Both the position numbers and the translations under genes were made by a program. From contig NZ_JAOQMX010000012.1 of assembly GCF_025960985.1 (NCBI RefSeq), positions 28,713 to 92,712 on the forward strand: DNA of 64,000 nucleotides, read 5' to 3'. Of this stretch, positions 8,995 to 18,171 are shown piece after piece; position 1 is the stretch's first letter, and the number at the start of each line of letters is the position of its first letter. The DNA comes from Flavobacterium psychraerolatum (GTDB lineage Bacteria; Bacteroidota; Bacteroidia; Flavobacteriales; Flavobacteriaceae). Below the pieces are notes generated by a model. That model had not been told where the DNA came from. It saw only the letters and a list, made by a program, of their open reading frames with translations, and searched no databases.

Positions 8995-11352
8995 TTATTT
9001 TTTAGTTTTGATACACTGCTTTCCTTTTAAGTTTTCGCTAACTGCTTTAAAAGTAATTTTCCCATTTTTAGAACCAATTCTCACTAGAGCTGTGGCTATT
9101 CCTGCTTCGGCTTTTATATCTCCCACATTCATTACTTCTGCATCACCATTAATGGAAAAAATAACATTTTTATCGAAAGTTGGGATAACAGTTCCATTAT
9201 TATCTACTGCTGCGATGTATACAAAAACAACATCATTGACATTAGACTGTGGTTTCTTTCCGCTTTCGTCTACCCAAATTTTTAATTTTTGAGCAGTTTG
9301 TGGAGTTTCTACTGAAGTTTTTGCTACTTGTTTGTTATTAATATAACCAACGGCTTTCAATTCTCCTGCTTCAAAAGAGGGTATCTTGAAAGTAAAAGGA
9401 GCATGAGTAATTTTGGTGGTATTTTTATCTACATCGGGTTTTTGCAAACCGATACTTTTACCGTTTAAGAATAATTCCACTTGATCGCAATTGCTAAATA
9501 CTTTTACATTCAAATCGGAATCAGAATTCCAATAGCTAGCTATTTTTAACTCAATTCCTTGGTTTGTATTTTTTTGACTGGCATAAAAATCATATCCAAA
9601 TTTTGGCAATCTGAAGATATCCATAATTCCTGAAGCCTCAATTTCGTCATGGTATCCACGGTTATAATCATACATTACCCAATATCCATCACCCATCACT
9701 CCTTTTTCTAAATTGTCATTATGAGATTCTTGAAGGTTATAAGCTTGTTGTAATAATGCTTTCTCTCCTTCTGCTCTTAAGTGACGGCTAGATTTCTCAA
9801 GACGCAATCCTTTTGGCATCTTATCTTGATTCAATCCACCATTAGAAGAATAATATTCCCAATCACCATATTCAGACACAAAGTAAGGCTTATCAGCATG
9901 GTTTTCGTTTCCATGAATTATTCTATGTTGTCTTGATTGAAAGTAAATATCATAAACTTCTGGCATCCAACCACATGAAAACGCTTGGCTTCCAGGATAT
10001 TCTTCATGTACTCTTCTGTCCAATTCTTTCATGAAAAAAATTGGCATTTTAGTTTCGTTTAATGAAACTTCCCAAGATACAACCGATGGATGATTACGAT
10101 CTCTACGAATTAAATCTGTAGCTGAAGTATAACAGAAATTTCTAAAAGCATCTGTATCCGCATAATATTGCCATCCTAGAATAGCATCAACAACAAAAAT
10201 CCCTAACTCATCACAAGCCGCTAAGAAGGCAGGTGACTGTGGGTAATGTGACAAACGGATGGAATTGAAACCAGCATCTTTAATTTTTTTTGCATCACGA
10301 TATTGTGCATTGTCTGACAAAGCATAACCTATAAAAGGATATTCTTGATGACGATTGACACCTCTTAAAAAAGTTTTCACACCATTTACATAAAGCAAGT
10401 TATCCTTAAATTCTATAGAACGAATTCCGAAAGTAGTAGTTTCTATATCTTTCAATTGACCATTTACCATAACTTTTGTTTCTAATTGATATAGATTAGG
10501 CTCTGATGGCGACCATAATTTCGGGTTATTAATACGAATTAAAGCATTCGTTTCAACTGATTTATTTGAAGCTACCGAATTAATTATTTTATTTTCTGCA
10601 ACTTTTTTTCCTTTATAAATAATAGTTTGAATACATTCGATATTTTGTGAAGTACTAGTTTCATTTACCAAATCAGTTTTTATAGCTACATCACTTATAG
10701 CATCTGACACTTTTGGAAAAGTAATAAATATACCACCTCCAGCAATTTTATTAGCTAATAAAGGATGTGAGATGTATACTTTTTCTTTATAAGTGATCCA
10801 AGTATCACGGTACAAACCACCATACATATTAAAGTCTAATATTTTTAATGGTTTGGGTCCTGAAACAACATTATCTGTATTGTCCAGTTTAACTGCAATT
10901 GTATTATTTTGACCCACTTTTACAAATGAAGTTGCATCAATAACCACTGGCATATATCCACCTAAATGATCTGCTGCCAATTTTCCATTAATCCAAACTT
11001 CAGCATGATTCATAGCCCCTTCCAACTCAATAATTACTTTTTTATCATTGTATTGTGCAGGAACTTCAAATTGTTTTCGATACCAACAAATGCCTTGCCA
11101 TTGGTTGTTTACTACCAAAGGTTCAATATTTGCTGTATGTGGTAAACTCACGTTCGCCCATTGAGTATCATTAAAATCTACTTTGCTTAAAGCTTCATCG
11201 GAATTTGTAGTTGTATTGATCTTTGAAAATTTCCAATCGTGATTGAAATTTAATTTTACAATTGGAGATTTTTGGGCAAAAGCAATACTACTTATAAATA
11301 GGAAAGCAATCAAAACCGAATGTTTAATCATATTTTTAATAAACTTACTCAT
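8995..11352 (-). CDS. GH2 glycoside hydrolase, beta-galactosidase type
   Basis: A 785-residue exported GH2 protein with signal peptide ending SSIAFAQ. It has the sugar-binding jelly roll (about 30-185), the Ig-like domain (195-310) and the TIM barrel (310-590) followed by extra beta-domains. The acid/base is probably E433 in SLNE and the nucleophile E494 in FVSEYGD. DRNHPSVVSWEVSLNE is classic GH2. It likely removes beta-galactosyl (or related) residues from oligosaccharides in the periplasm. Its start overlaps the upstream sulfatase stop by 8 bp, suggesting coupled translation. An alternative ATG at 11331 gives a shorter signal peptide and a 14-bp gap. It is the last gene of a five-gene operon with three sulfatases and an esterase. 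The exact linkage cannot be read from sequence. Confidence 0.9.
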   Translation of the reverse strand: MSKFIKNMIKHSVLIAFLFISSIAFAQKSPIVKLNFNHDWKFSKINTTTNSDEALSKVDFNDTQWANVSLPHTANIEPLVVNNQWQGICWYRKQFEVPAQYNDKKVIIELEGAMNHAEVWINGKLAADHLGGYMPVVIDATSFVKVGQNNTIAVKLDNTDNVVSGPKPLKILDFNMYGGLYRDTWITYKEKVYISHPLLANKIAGGGIFITFPKVSDAISDVAIKTDLVNETSTSQNIECIQTIIYKGKKVAENKIINSVASNKSVETNALIRINNPKLWSPSEPNLYQLETKVMVNGQLKDIETTTFGIRSIEFKDNLLYVNGVKTFLRGVNRHQEYPFIGYALSDNAQYRDAKKIKDAGFNSIRLSHYPQSPAFLAACDELGIFVVDAILGWQYYADTDAFRNFCYTSATDLIRRDRNHPSVVSWEVSLNETKMPIFFMKELDRRVHEEYPGSQAFSCGWMPEVYDIYFQSRQHRIIHGNENHADKPYFVSEYGDWEYYSSNGGLNQDKMPKGLRLEKSSRHLRAEGEKALLQQAYNLQESHNDNLEKGVMGDGYWVMYDYNRGYHDEIEASGIMDIFRLPKFGYDFYASQKNTNQGIELKIASYWNSDSDLNVKVFSNCDQVELFLNGKSIGLQKPDVDKNTTKITHAPFTFKIPSFEAGELKAVGYINNKQVAKTSVETPQTAQKLKIWVDESGKKPQSNVNDVVFVYIAAVDNNGTVIPTFDKNVIFSINGDAEVMNVGDIKAEAGIATALVRIGSKNGKITFKAVSENLKGKQCIKTKK

Positions 11353-12865
11353 CTGACTTATTGGTTTTTTTTGTTTGTTTATTGGCAGCTCTATATTCTT
11401 TTGTTATCGTTTTTAAACCTATTTCTACCCCATTTTGCATTTGTTGGTATAACTCTGGTTTATCTTTTTTAACCCATTCTAAGACTTCAACAGCATCTGC
11501 TTCTACTGGTTCGTAAACATTACTTACTGGCTTCATTTTTTTATCATACCAAAGTGTTTTTTTACGTAACTTTTTAAGAATCTTAGTATATTTAGCATCA
11601 GTTGCAAGATTATGAATTTCTTCAGGATCCTTTTCTAAATCATATAATTCCTCAACAGGTTTTGTAGGAGCAAAGAATTGTTTTTGAACTTCATTCAATT
11701 TTCCTTCTTCGTTTAACTTACGCATGATATGAACTGCAGGTCTATAAAACTCCAGGTATGCTTGATGTGCATCATAAGGAATCTCTGGTTTATCATTACG
11801 TATGTACTTCCATTTATCAGAAGTTATCGCTCTTGATTTCTCTAGAATTTCGTCCCATAAATCACGGGCAGCATAAACATAATCATTTTTAAATCCTTTT
11901 TTCAAAATAGATTTACCCGTCATAAATGAGGGTACTTTTACACCTGCTAAATCTAAAATTGTTGCCGTAATATCTACAGATGAAACAATCTCTTTGTTCA
12001 CATGCTCGCCTGTATAATTTTGAGGATAGTGAATAATAAAAGGAATACGCAAACCTGGATCTTCAAGATACCCTTTTCCTTTAATATTACATCTTCCATT
12101 ATCACCAATAAAAATAACAATGGTATTCTCTGCCAATCCTTTCTCTTCCAGTTCTTTGAATATCATTCCAACTTCATTATCAAGAAATTCGATTTGATCC
12201 AAATATTTAGCCCAATCCAAACGTATTGTTGGATCATCTGCTAAATAGGACGGTAGTTTTACTTTGGCCGGATCTACTGGATGTTTTGATTTAGCACGTA
12301 CATCATTCCACCAATCACCTCTATGACTAGCAAGCAACTGGATTTGAGCAAAAAAAGGTTTTCCATCATTCTCAAAGTTGTCATATTTATCAAATAAGCC
12401 AAACTGTGTTTTTCCGTCCCAAGGTCCTATTGGTTCCGATTTAAAATTCATGTCTGTTTTACGACCTAATCCCATTACTGCATGATTCCCTAAAACTGTC
12501 GTATATCCAGCCTCACGCAATAAAGCAGTGAAGGGCTTAAATCTTGAATCCAAAGGCACTTCCCTATTACTACGGTGGTGTTGCGCATTGATTTTGAGTT
12601 GGTGTGTACCTATCATCATCGAGGATCGACTTGGAGAACAAATAGGATTGGTTACAAAACAATTATCATAACGCACCCCTTCGGCTGCCATTTTATTTAA
12701 GTTTGGAGTTTTTACAGCTTCCATTCCGTAACATTCCAAATCTATACTCATGTCCTCGGCCATTAGCCAAATAATGTTTGGTCTTTTAATTTCTTTTTGA
12801 GCTATTGCCGAAACTGTCAATAATGACACTACAGCAAGAGTAACTTTTTTTTTAAAATTCATCAT
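11345..12865 (-). CDS. S1 family sulfatase (first of eight)
   Basis: A 506-residue sulfatase with signal peptide ending SAIAQ. The formylglycine site is C76 in CSPSR, so it belongs to the cysteine-type enzymes that need an FGE or anSME activator. Metal ligands are seen in MAEDMS and IFIGDNGRC. The usual GKWH motif is replaced by GNHAVMG, so its lysine is absent from the normal place. The protein ends in a Lys-rich tail (about residues 490-506). It would hydrolyse a sulfate ester on a carrageenan oligosaccharide in the periplasm. It lies 8 bp after the next sulfatase gene and overlaps the GH2 start. The S1 family is clear; the subfamily and the sulfate position (O2, O4 or O6) are not. Confidence 0.9.
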   Translation of the reverse strand: MMNFKKKVTLAVVSLLTVSAIAQKEIKRPNIIWLMAEDMSIDLECYGMEAVKTPNLNKMAAEGVRYDNCFVTNPICSPSRSSMMIGTHQLKINAQHHRSNREVPLDSRFKPFTALLREAGYTTVLGNHAVMGLGRKTDMNFKSEPIGPWDGKTQFGLFDKYDNFENDGKPFFAQIQLLASHRGDWWNDVRAKSKHPVDPAKVKLPSYLADDPTIRLDWAKYLDQIEFLDNEVGMIFKELEEKGLAENTIVIFIGDNGRCNIKGKGYLEDPGLRIPFIIHYPQNYTGEHVNKEIVSSVDITATILDLAGVKVPSFMTGKSILKKGFKNDYVYAARDLWDEILEKSRAITSDKWKYIRNDKPEIPYDAHQAYLEFYRPAVHIMRKLNEEGKLNEVQKQFFAPTKPVEELYDLEKDPEEIHNLATDAKYTKILKKLRKKTLWYDKKMKPVSNVYEPVEADAVEVLEWVKKDKPELYQQMQNGVEIGLKTITKEYRAANKQTKKTNKSDE

Positions 12866-12873
12866 TTTTTGAT

Positions 12874-14232
12874 TTATTTTTTATTGTAAGCAGGAACCGC
12901 TTTTTTCTCCCATTTTGCTATATCTTTTTTCAATCTAGCTGCTTGTTTTAATTCAAGATCAATCAAGTCATGTTGTTCTGCTTGATCTTTTTTGATATTA
13001 AATAAATGAAACAACCCACTATGGTATTTAATTAATTTCCAATCTCCTGCAATAACGGCAGCGTATTGATCCTCATAACTACGGAAAAAATATAAACTTC
13101 TATCTTCTTTAAATTTTTCTCCTTTAACAATTGGCAATAAACTTTTACCATTAACTTGTTTGTCTTTACACGCTTTTCCTCCTGCAATATCAACTAAAGT
13201 AGGAAATACATCTATTGTTTGAATTGGAATAGCAGTACTCGTATTTGCTTTTGTTACACCTGGATAATACATTAAAAATGGTACTCTTGCTCCACCTTCA
13301 CCTAAAGTATTTCCACCAGTTTTTCCACCGCTCAAAGGAGCATTACTAAAAAAACCTCCTTGATCTGATGTAAAAATAATTACTGTATTGTCTGCAATAC
13401 CTTTTTCAACTAATGCCTTTCTAACTCTTCCTACCGATTCATCAACTGCAGAAATCATCGCAGCATATTCTGCATCTTTTCCTTTTAAACCTTCTTTTTT
13501 GTACTGTTCTACCCAGTCTTTTCTACCAATTTGTGGACCGTGTACGTCATAGTGAAAGTAAGATAACATAAATGGTTTCTCTTGTTTATAGTTCGAAATA
13601 AAATCTACTGCTTTGTCTGCCAAAACAGTTTCTAAATATATATCACTTTTATCAAAACTAGCCAAAGGGTTCACATCTTTGAAAAATGGTGGGTAATACC
13701 CTTTGGGATGTCCATAATTACAAACTCCATAATCCTCATCAAATCCTTGTTTAGATGGATAATAACGTTCGTCACCTAAATGCCATTTCCCTAAGAAAAA
13801 GTTATAGTATCCTAACTCTTTCAATCGTTCAGCATAGGTAATTTCATCTAATGGTAACATATTTATCGATGGCATCTGTACAGGATCATTTGGCCATAAA
13901 CTAAATTTATTTATTGAATTACCTTTATCATCAAAATCAATTCCGTTACCATCATCAATATGTCTCACCATTTGGAAACGAACAGGCTCTCTACCTGTTA
14001 AAATTGAAGCTCTACTAGGACTACAAGTTGGCGTAGCAATATAAGCACGGCTAAACTCCATTCCATCTTTACGCAATTGATCAATATTTGGTGTGTGGAA
14101 TTTTTCATTGCGATATCCCAAATCTGCCCATCCTAAATCATCTACAAAAAAGAGGACTACATTAGGTTTCTTTTGTCCAAAACTGGTTTGTAGTGTCATC
14201 AAAAACACTAAAGCTAAGATTGATTTTTTCAT
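12874..14232 (-). CDS. S1 family sulfatase (second of eight)
   Basis: A 452-residue arylsulfatase-type protein with signal peptide ending TSFGQ. Catalytic C70 lies in CSPSR, followed by ASILTGRE. Other motifs are VDDLGWADLGY (metal aspartates), GKWHLGDERYYP and FTSDQGGF, where the usual SDNG asparagine is Gln. It removes a sulfate ester from an imported oligosaccharide, presumably in the periplasm. It lies between the SASA esterase gene (31 bp) and another sulfatase (8 bp), so the genes are cotranscribed. Two adjacent sulfatases of different sequence suggest they act on different sulfate positions of one substrate. The subfamily is not assigned. Confidence 0.92.
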   Translation of the reverse strand: MKKSILALVFLMTLQTSFGQKKPNVVLFFVDDLGWADLGYRNEKFHTPNIDQLRKDGMEFSRAYIATPTCSPSRASILTGREPVRFQMVRHIDDGNGIDFDDKGNSINKFSLWPNDPVQMPSINMLPLDEITYAERLKELGYYNFFLGKWHLGDERYYPSKQGFDEDYGVCNYGHPKGYYPPFFKDVNPLASFDKSDIYLETVLADKAVDFISNYKQEKPFMLSYFHYDVHGPQIGRKDWVEQYKKEGLKGKDAEYAAMISAVDESVGRVRKALVEKGIADNTVIIFTSDQGGFFSNAPLSGGKTGGNTLGEGGARVPFLMYYPGVTKANTSTAIPIQTIDVFPTLVDIAGGKACKDKQVNGKSLLPIVKGEKFKEDRSLYFFRSYEDQYAAVIAGDWKLIKYHSGLFHLFNIKKDQAEQHDLIDLELKQAARLKKDIAKWEKKAVPAYNKK

Positions 14233-14263
14233 TATATTATGTCTTAATTTAAACTATTTGATA

Positions 14264-15151
14264 TTATTGTAATTTTAGTAATGCTTCACCAAAAGCAGTT
14301 CCTAATCGATATTGTCCTTCTGCATTATAATGCACATTATCAGAATGTTTAGGAAAATCATTAAAAGGTTTATCAGCTGTTGTTTTGATGACAATAACCT
14401 TTTTCAGAAGATTCGTACTATTCACTTCTGCAGCACGTACCGTTGCAGGCCCTGCAGGAAAGTCTCCGTAATGTGAATTAATTTGTCCTAAAACAAAAGG
14501 CATATCCATTACTTTTAAGTCTGAACGAACACGGTTAATCAAATTAACCAAATTAGCCTCGTAACTCATAGCTGAAACTTCTTTAGCCGCATCATTCTCG
14601 CCTTGCATCCACCCCATCCCAATAATTTTATAGGTATTGCCTTGACTTTCGATTCTCTTTATATTTTTATTAACATCATCAATAAAATTAGAGTACAACT
14701 TCAAATTTCTTTTAAATCCTTCCGCTTCAACTTGAGTTGTTTTTTCGGCAGTCCAATCAGGATTCCAAGCTCCGTACAAAGCAGTTCCTCCTTGAGCAGT
14801 TTTGATTAGTAAAAACTTCTCTTTTGGAAATTTTTCTGCTAAAACAATTCCAATCAATAATTCTGGTCCAAAAGCCTCTTCAAAACCATATTTCTTTTTA
14901 TGCCCTTTAGACAAATAAAAAGACAATGGTATTGGTTCCTTTCCAGAATTACTTATTTGAACCCTATCTACAACTTTGGCCAAACGTTCTTTTACCGATG
15001 CATCCAAGGCAGTAAAATCTCCAGCACCAGCCATATTTGATTGTCCCGCTAGCAATACTACATTTATATTCTCTTTATTTGTTTGCGCAATAGCACTTCC
15101 AAAACTGAAAATAAAAATAAGGATTACAACCAATTTGTATGAACTCTTCAT
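14264..15151 (-). CDS. SASA-domain carbohydrate esterase (CE6-like, SGNH type)
   Basis: A 295-residue exported protein with signal peptide ending SAIAQ. It carries the SASA/SGNH blocks: nucleophile S38 in GQSNM, the WMQGEND block near residue 180, and D271/H274 in DNVHYN. The family includes sialate O-acetylesterases and xylan acetylesterases, which remove acetyl groups from sugars. It is packed between sulfatase genes (4 bp and 31 bp gaps), so it acts in the same degradation step set. Carrageenans are not usually described as acetylated, so this gene hints at a decorated substrate or another ester. The fold is confident; the actual acyl group is inferred. Confidence 0.85.
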   Translation of the reverse strand: MKSSYKLVVILIFIFSFGSAIAQTNKENINVVLLAGQSNMAGAGDFTALDASVKERLAKVVDRVQISNSGKEPIPLSFYLSKGHKKKYGFEEAFGPELLIGIVLAEKFPKEKFLLIKTAQGGTALYGAWNPDWTAEKTTQVEAEGFKRNLKLYSNFIDDVNKNIKRIESQGNTYKIIGMGWMQGENDAAKEVSAMSYEANLVNLINRVRSDLKVMDMPFVLGQINSHYGDFPAGPATVRAAEVNSTNLLKKVIVIKTTADKPFNDFPKHSDNVHYNAEGQYRLGTAFGEALLKLQ

Positions 15152-15155
15152 TTTC

Positions 15156-16742
15156 TTATTTTTTATCCATCATATCTAAGTCAATATCTGCCTTATTAAT
15201 TCTGGCTTTTTTATACGGCTTACCACTCATGTAATTGTTATATAAATTTTGCACACCTTCTCCAAAATAAGGATAATGATCAAAAACATCTCCATTACCA
15301 AGAATTCTTGGATCATTTTCTTTGATTAATTTTTTAGTTAATTCTTTATTCATAGTCGCCATTAACTTAGAATAATGTGTATCCGAAGCTAAATTAGTAA
15401 CGCAATAAGGATCTTTCTTTATGTTATATAATTCATTTTCTCCACGCTTACCGAAGTTCAATTCCCAATATTTCATGATTCCTTCTTTTCTTCTAGAATC
15501 TAAAACTGCTGTTTTTGTTGGACTCGAATCACAGTTTAAATATCCTAATTCAGGATTCCCAACTGGCCATCTATCAATTTTAAAATTGTGTAAGTATAAA
15601 AATCCGTCTTTGATAATTCCACGCACAGGATACCCTTCATCATTTGGTCTTCCTACATCATGACGCTCTTTCCCTACCAATTGGTAATCACGATCTTTAC
15701 AAACAATACCTGATTTTTTCGAATACAAAATATCTGTTAAACTTCTTCCCGATAGTTTTTCCATACCAGACTTTTTTTCTGAGATCCCAGCTAACTCTAA
15801 ATAAGTTGGAGCGAAATCAATAAAACTTACTAGATCATCAACTACACGACCTGGATTTTTAATTCCGTTTGGCCACATAATCGCTAGCGGCATGTGATTT
15901 GAATATTCATAAACTTGTCCTTTTACACGTGGAAAAGGCATTCCGTTATCAGAAGTCACAATTACAATCGTATTTTCTAATTCCCCAATTTCAGCCAATT
16001 TATTCAACATGTTTTGAAGGTGTTTATCAAAATATTCCACTTCAAAAGCATAATCCAACATGTCATTACGCACATCTTCATTATCAGGCCAAAAAGTTGG
16101 CACTTCGTTTATTTCGTCAATAGTTTTCCCTCCTACTTTTGCACCAGAGCGAAATTCATATCCACGGTGTGGTTCTTTACCTCCATACCAAAAACAGAAT
16201 GGTTCCCCTTTTGGTCTAGCTTCCAAGAAAGCATCAAAGTTTTTAGTATAATCAATATTTGAAATACCTGTAGTAGGTGGATTTAATTTGAATTCGTTAA
16301 ATTCAGGCCCAACCAATTCACGTTCTTTCCCATTAATTTCTCCAGGATTTCCTGGGCCCCAACCTTTTCCTGTAAATCCTACAAAAAAACCATTTTCACC
16401 TAAAACTTCGGCATATGTTTTAAATTTAGTAGGGAAATCTGGAGAATGGTTTGCTGCTGCTTCCAACTGCCAGCTGTTACGTCCCGTGATAATACAAGCA
16501 CGAGAAGGTGCACATTTACCATTAGGGGTATAGGCATTATTGAATAAAACTCCATTTTTGGCTACTTGATCAAATGCTGGAGTTTTCACCCATTTACATC
16601 CGTAAGCGCTAAAATGTTTCCAACCTGCATCATCTGCAATAGCAAATAAAATATTAGGCTTTTTTGTGCTCTTTTTTTGTGCTGTAGAAACTTGTCCAAA
16701 AGTAAGAAATGAACCGATTGCAATTAATAATAATTTTTTCAT
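15156..16742 (-). CDS. S1 family sulfatase, sulfamidase-like (third of eight)
   Basis: About 528 residues from the ATG at 16742, which starts a clean signal peptide ([22 protein letters not shown]); the upstream extension begins with TTG. The formylglycine cysteine is C77 in CAPSR. The motifs TGKGWGPG and [12 protein letters not shown] resemble N-sulfoglucosamine sulfohydrolase-like S1 proteins. Other members of that group act on O-sulfate, so the name should not be read as N-sulfatase activity. It is the first gene of the operon running to the GH2 at 8995. It probably desulfates carrageenan oligosaccharides in the periplasm. The position it attacks is unknown. Confidence 0.9.
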   Translation of the reverse strand: MKKLLLIAIGSFLTFGQVSTAQKKSTKKPNILFAIADDAGWKHFSAYGCKWVKTPAFDQVAKNGVLFNNAYTPNGKCAPSRACIITGRNSWQLEAAANHSPDFPTKFKTYAEVLGENGFFVGFTGKGWGPGNPGEINGKERELVGPEFNEFKLNPPTTGISNIDYTKNFDAFLEARPKGEPFCFWYGGKEPHRGYEFRSGAKVGGKTIDEINEVPTFWPDNEDVRNDMLDYAFEVEYFDKHLQNMLNKLAEIGELENTIVIVTSDNGMPFPRVKGQVYEYSNHMPLAIMWPNGIKNPGRVVDDLVSFIDFAPTYLELAGISEKKSGMEKLSGRSLTDILYSKKSGIVCKDRDYQLVGKERHDVGRPNDEGYPVRGIIKDGFLYLHNFKIDRWPVGNPELGYLNCDSSPTKTAVLDSRRKEGIMKYWELNFGKRGENELYNIKKDPYCVTNLASDTHYSKLMATMNKELTKKLIKENDPRILGNGDVFDHYPYFGEGVQNLYNNYMSGKPYKKARINKADIDLDMMDKK

Positions 16743-17159
16743 TGTATAGTAAGTATAGTTGTCAATAATCAATTAACAAATTTTAAAAAAATTTCAGTTT
16801 TTAATGTCTCTACCCGTTTTTGAATAGTCTCTCTGAGTAAATTTTGAAACAATAGAGCCTATTTTTATAAAAATTAGTAGTTCTAAGACGTTAAAATCTT
16901 AGCCAATCCATTTCAAAAATGCTATGTTTTTTTCTAGTGCGAATGAAAATTAAACACATTCTGATATCTTAGATCTTAATTTATTGCTATTAGAATTAAA
17001 TTACAATATAAATTCGCCCCTATTATTTAGTAGTTTTTCAACTGTACCAAGTTTAATTACAGTTCAATCCATCCCTATAATTGGACAATAGTATACTAAT
17101 GTAATCAAAACATGACAATGATTTCTTTTTAAACCCTAAAATTTTAAATTTACATTTTC
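16743..17159. other. Intergenic region upstream of the sulfatase-esterase-GH2 operon
   Basis: About 420 bp of AT-rich DNA without a supported frame. It must contain the promoter of the five-gene operon and the 3' end of the alpha/beta hydrolase transcript. I found no convincing TAnnTTTG/TTG pair or strong terminator hairpin; a small inverted repeat (CTAAGA/TCTTAG) lies near 16880-16900. Confidence 0.4.
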
Positions 17160-18077
17160 CTATGGAATCATTTTATTAGACTCCAACCAGGAGACCATTG
17201 TGTCAAACCAAGAAGATTTTGTTGTTTTATTTACTAATCCGAAACCATGACCTCCGGCTTGGTAGATATGCAGCTCCCCCTTTACCCCTTCCTCAATTAA
17301 TTTCGAATAAAAAAACATACTATTTTGATAAGGTACCGCTTTGTCATCTGCTGCGTGTACAAGAAAAGTGATTGGTGTTTCTTTTGTTATTTGCAATTCA
17401 TTTGAATACAATTCTGTTAACTCTTTTGAGGGATTTTCACCAATTAAATTCGTTCGGGTTCCTTTGTGCTGAAACTCTCCAAATGAAATTACCGGATAAA
17501 CCAAGACCATAAAATCTGGGCGCAAATTAATGTTTTTAGGATTATCTATTACTACTTGATTAAAATGTGTTCCTGCTGTAGAAGCCAGATGTCCTCCTGC
17601 AGAGAAGCCCATAATCCCCACTTTGTTAGCATCTATATGATGTGTTGTAGCATTTTCACGAATTAATTTTATTGCCTGCTGTGCATCTTGTAAGGGGCCT
17701 ATTGTTTTATCAATCATGATTTCATCTGATGGTAAACGGTATTTTAGTATAAAAGCAGTAATTCCACTTTCATTTAACTTTTTTGCGATAGAATATCCTT
17801 CATTCATCATTGACAAAAACTTATAACCCCCACCAGGACAAATCAAAACAGCTGTACCGTTAGCCTTATTTTTTTCAGGATAAAACACATGCATTTCAGG
17901 ATCTGTAACTGTTCTTATCCAAATAGAACCGTCTGGTTTTTTTTCTGGAAACTCTTTATAATCAGGAGTAACTATGCTATTTGGGATTTTGTTTGAATAT
18001 AGTTTAATCACTTTGTCTTGTGCAGTTGTACAAAAGGATGTAAGCAAAACTATAAAAGTTAAGAAAATATTTTTCAT
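17160..18077 (-). CDS. Exported alpha/beta hydrolase, putative sugar esterase
   Basis: A 305-residue alpha/beta hydrolase with signal peptide ending CTTAQ. It has the oxyanion loop CPGGGY (80-85), nucleophile S159 in GFSAGG, a probable acid at D244 or D245 in HAADDKAVP, and H277 in GGHGFGL. It resembles the BD-FAE/acetyl-xylan-esterase-like proteins common in Bacteroidota glycan loci. The likely reaction is removal of an acyl ester from an oligosaccharide. It stands alone between the hybrid regulator (94 bp upstream) and the sulfatase operon. Together with the SASA protein it gives this locus two esterases. The substrate is not known from sequence. Confidence 0.8.
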   Translation of the reverse strand: MKNIFLTFIVLLTSFCTTAQDKVIKLYSNKIPNSIVTPDYKEFPEKKPDGSIWIRTVTDPEMHVFYPEKNKANGTAVLICPGGGYKFLSMMNEGYSIAKKLNESGITAFILKYRLPSDEIMIDKTIGPLQDAQQAIKLIRENATTHHIDANKVGIMGFSAGGHLASTAGTHFNQVVIDNPKNINLRPDFMVLVYPVISFGEFQHKGTRTNLIGENPSKELTELYSNELQITKETPITFLVHAADDKAVPYQNSMFFYSKLIEEGVKGELHIYQAGGHGFGLVNKTTKSSWFDTMVSWLESNKMIP

Positions 18078-18171
18078 TTAATTGGAGTTCGATTATCAAA
18101 GAAACTACTTTCTTCAATAGATTAATAAACAGTTTTTATCTTTTATACCTATAATATTACCCACTACTAAT

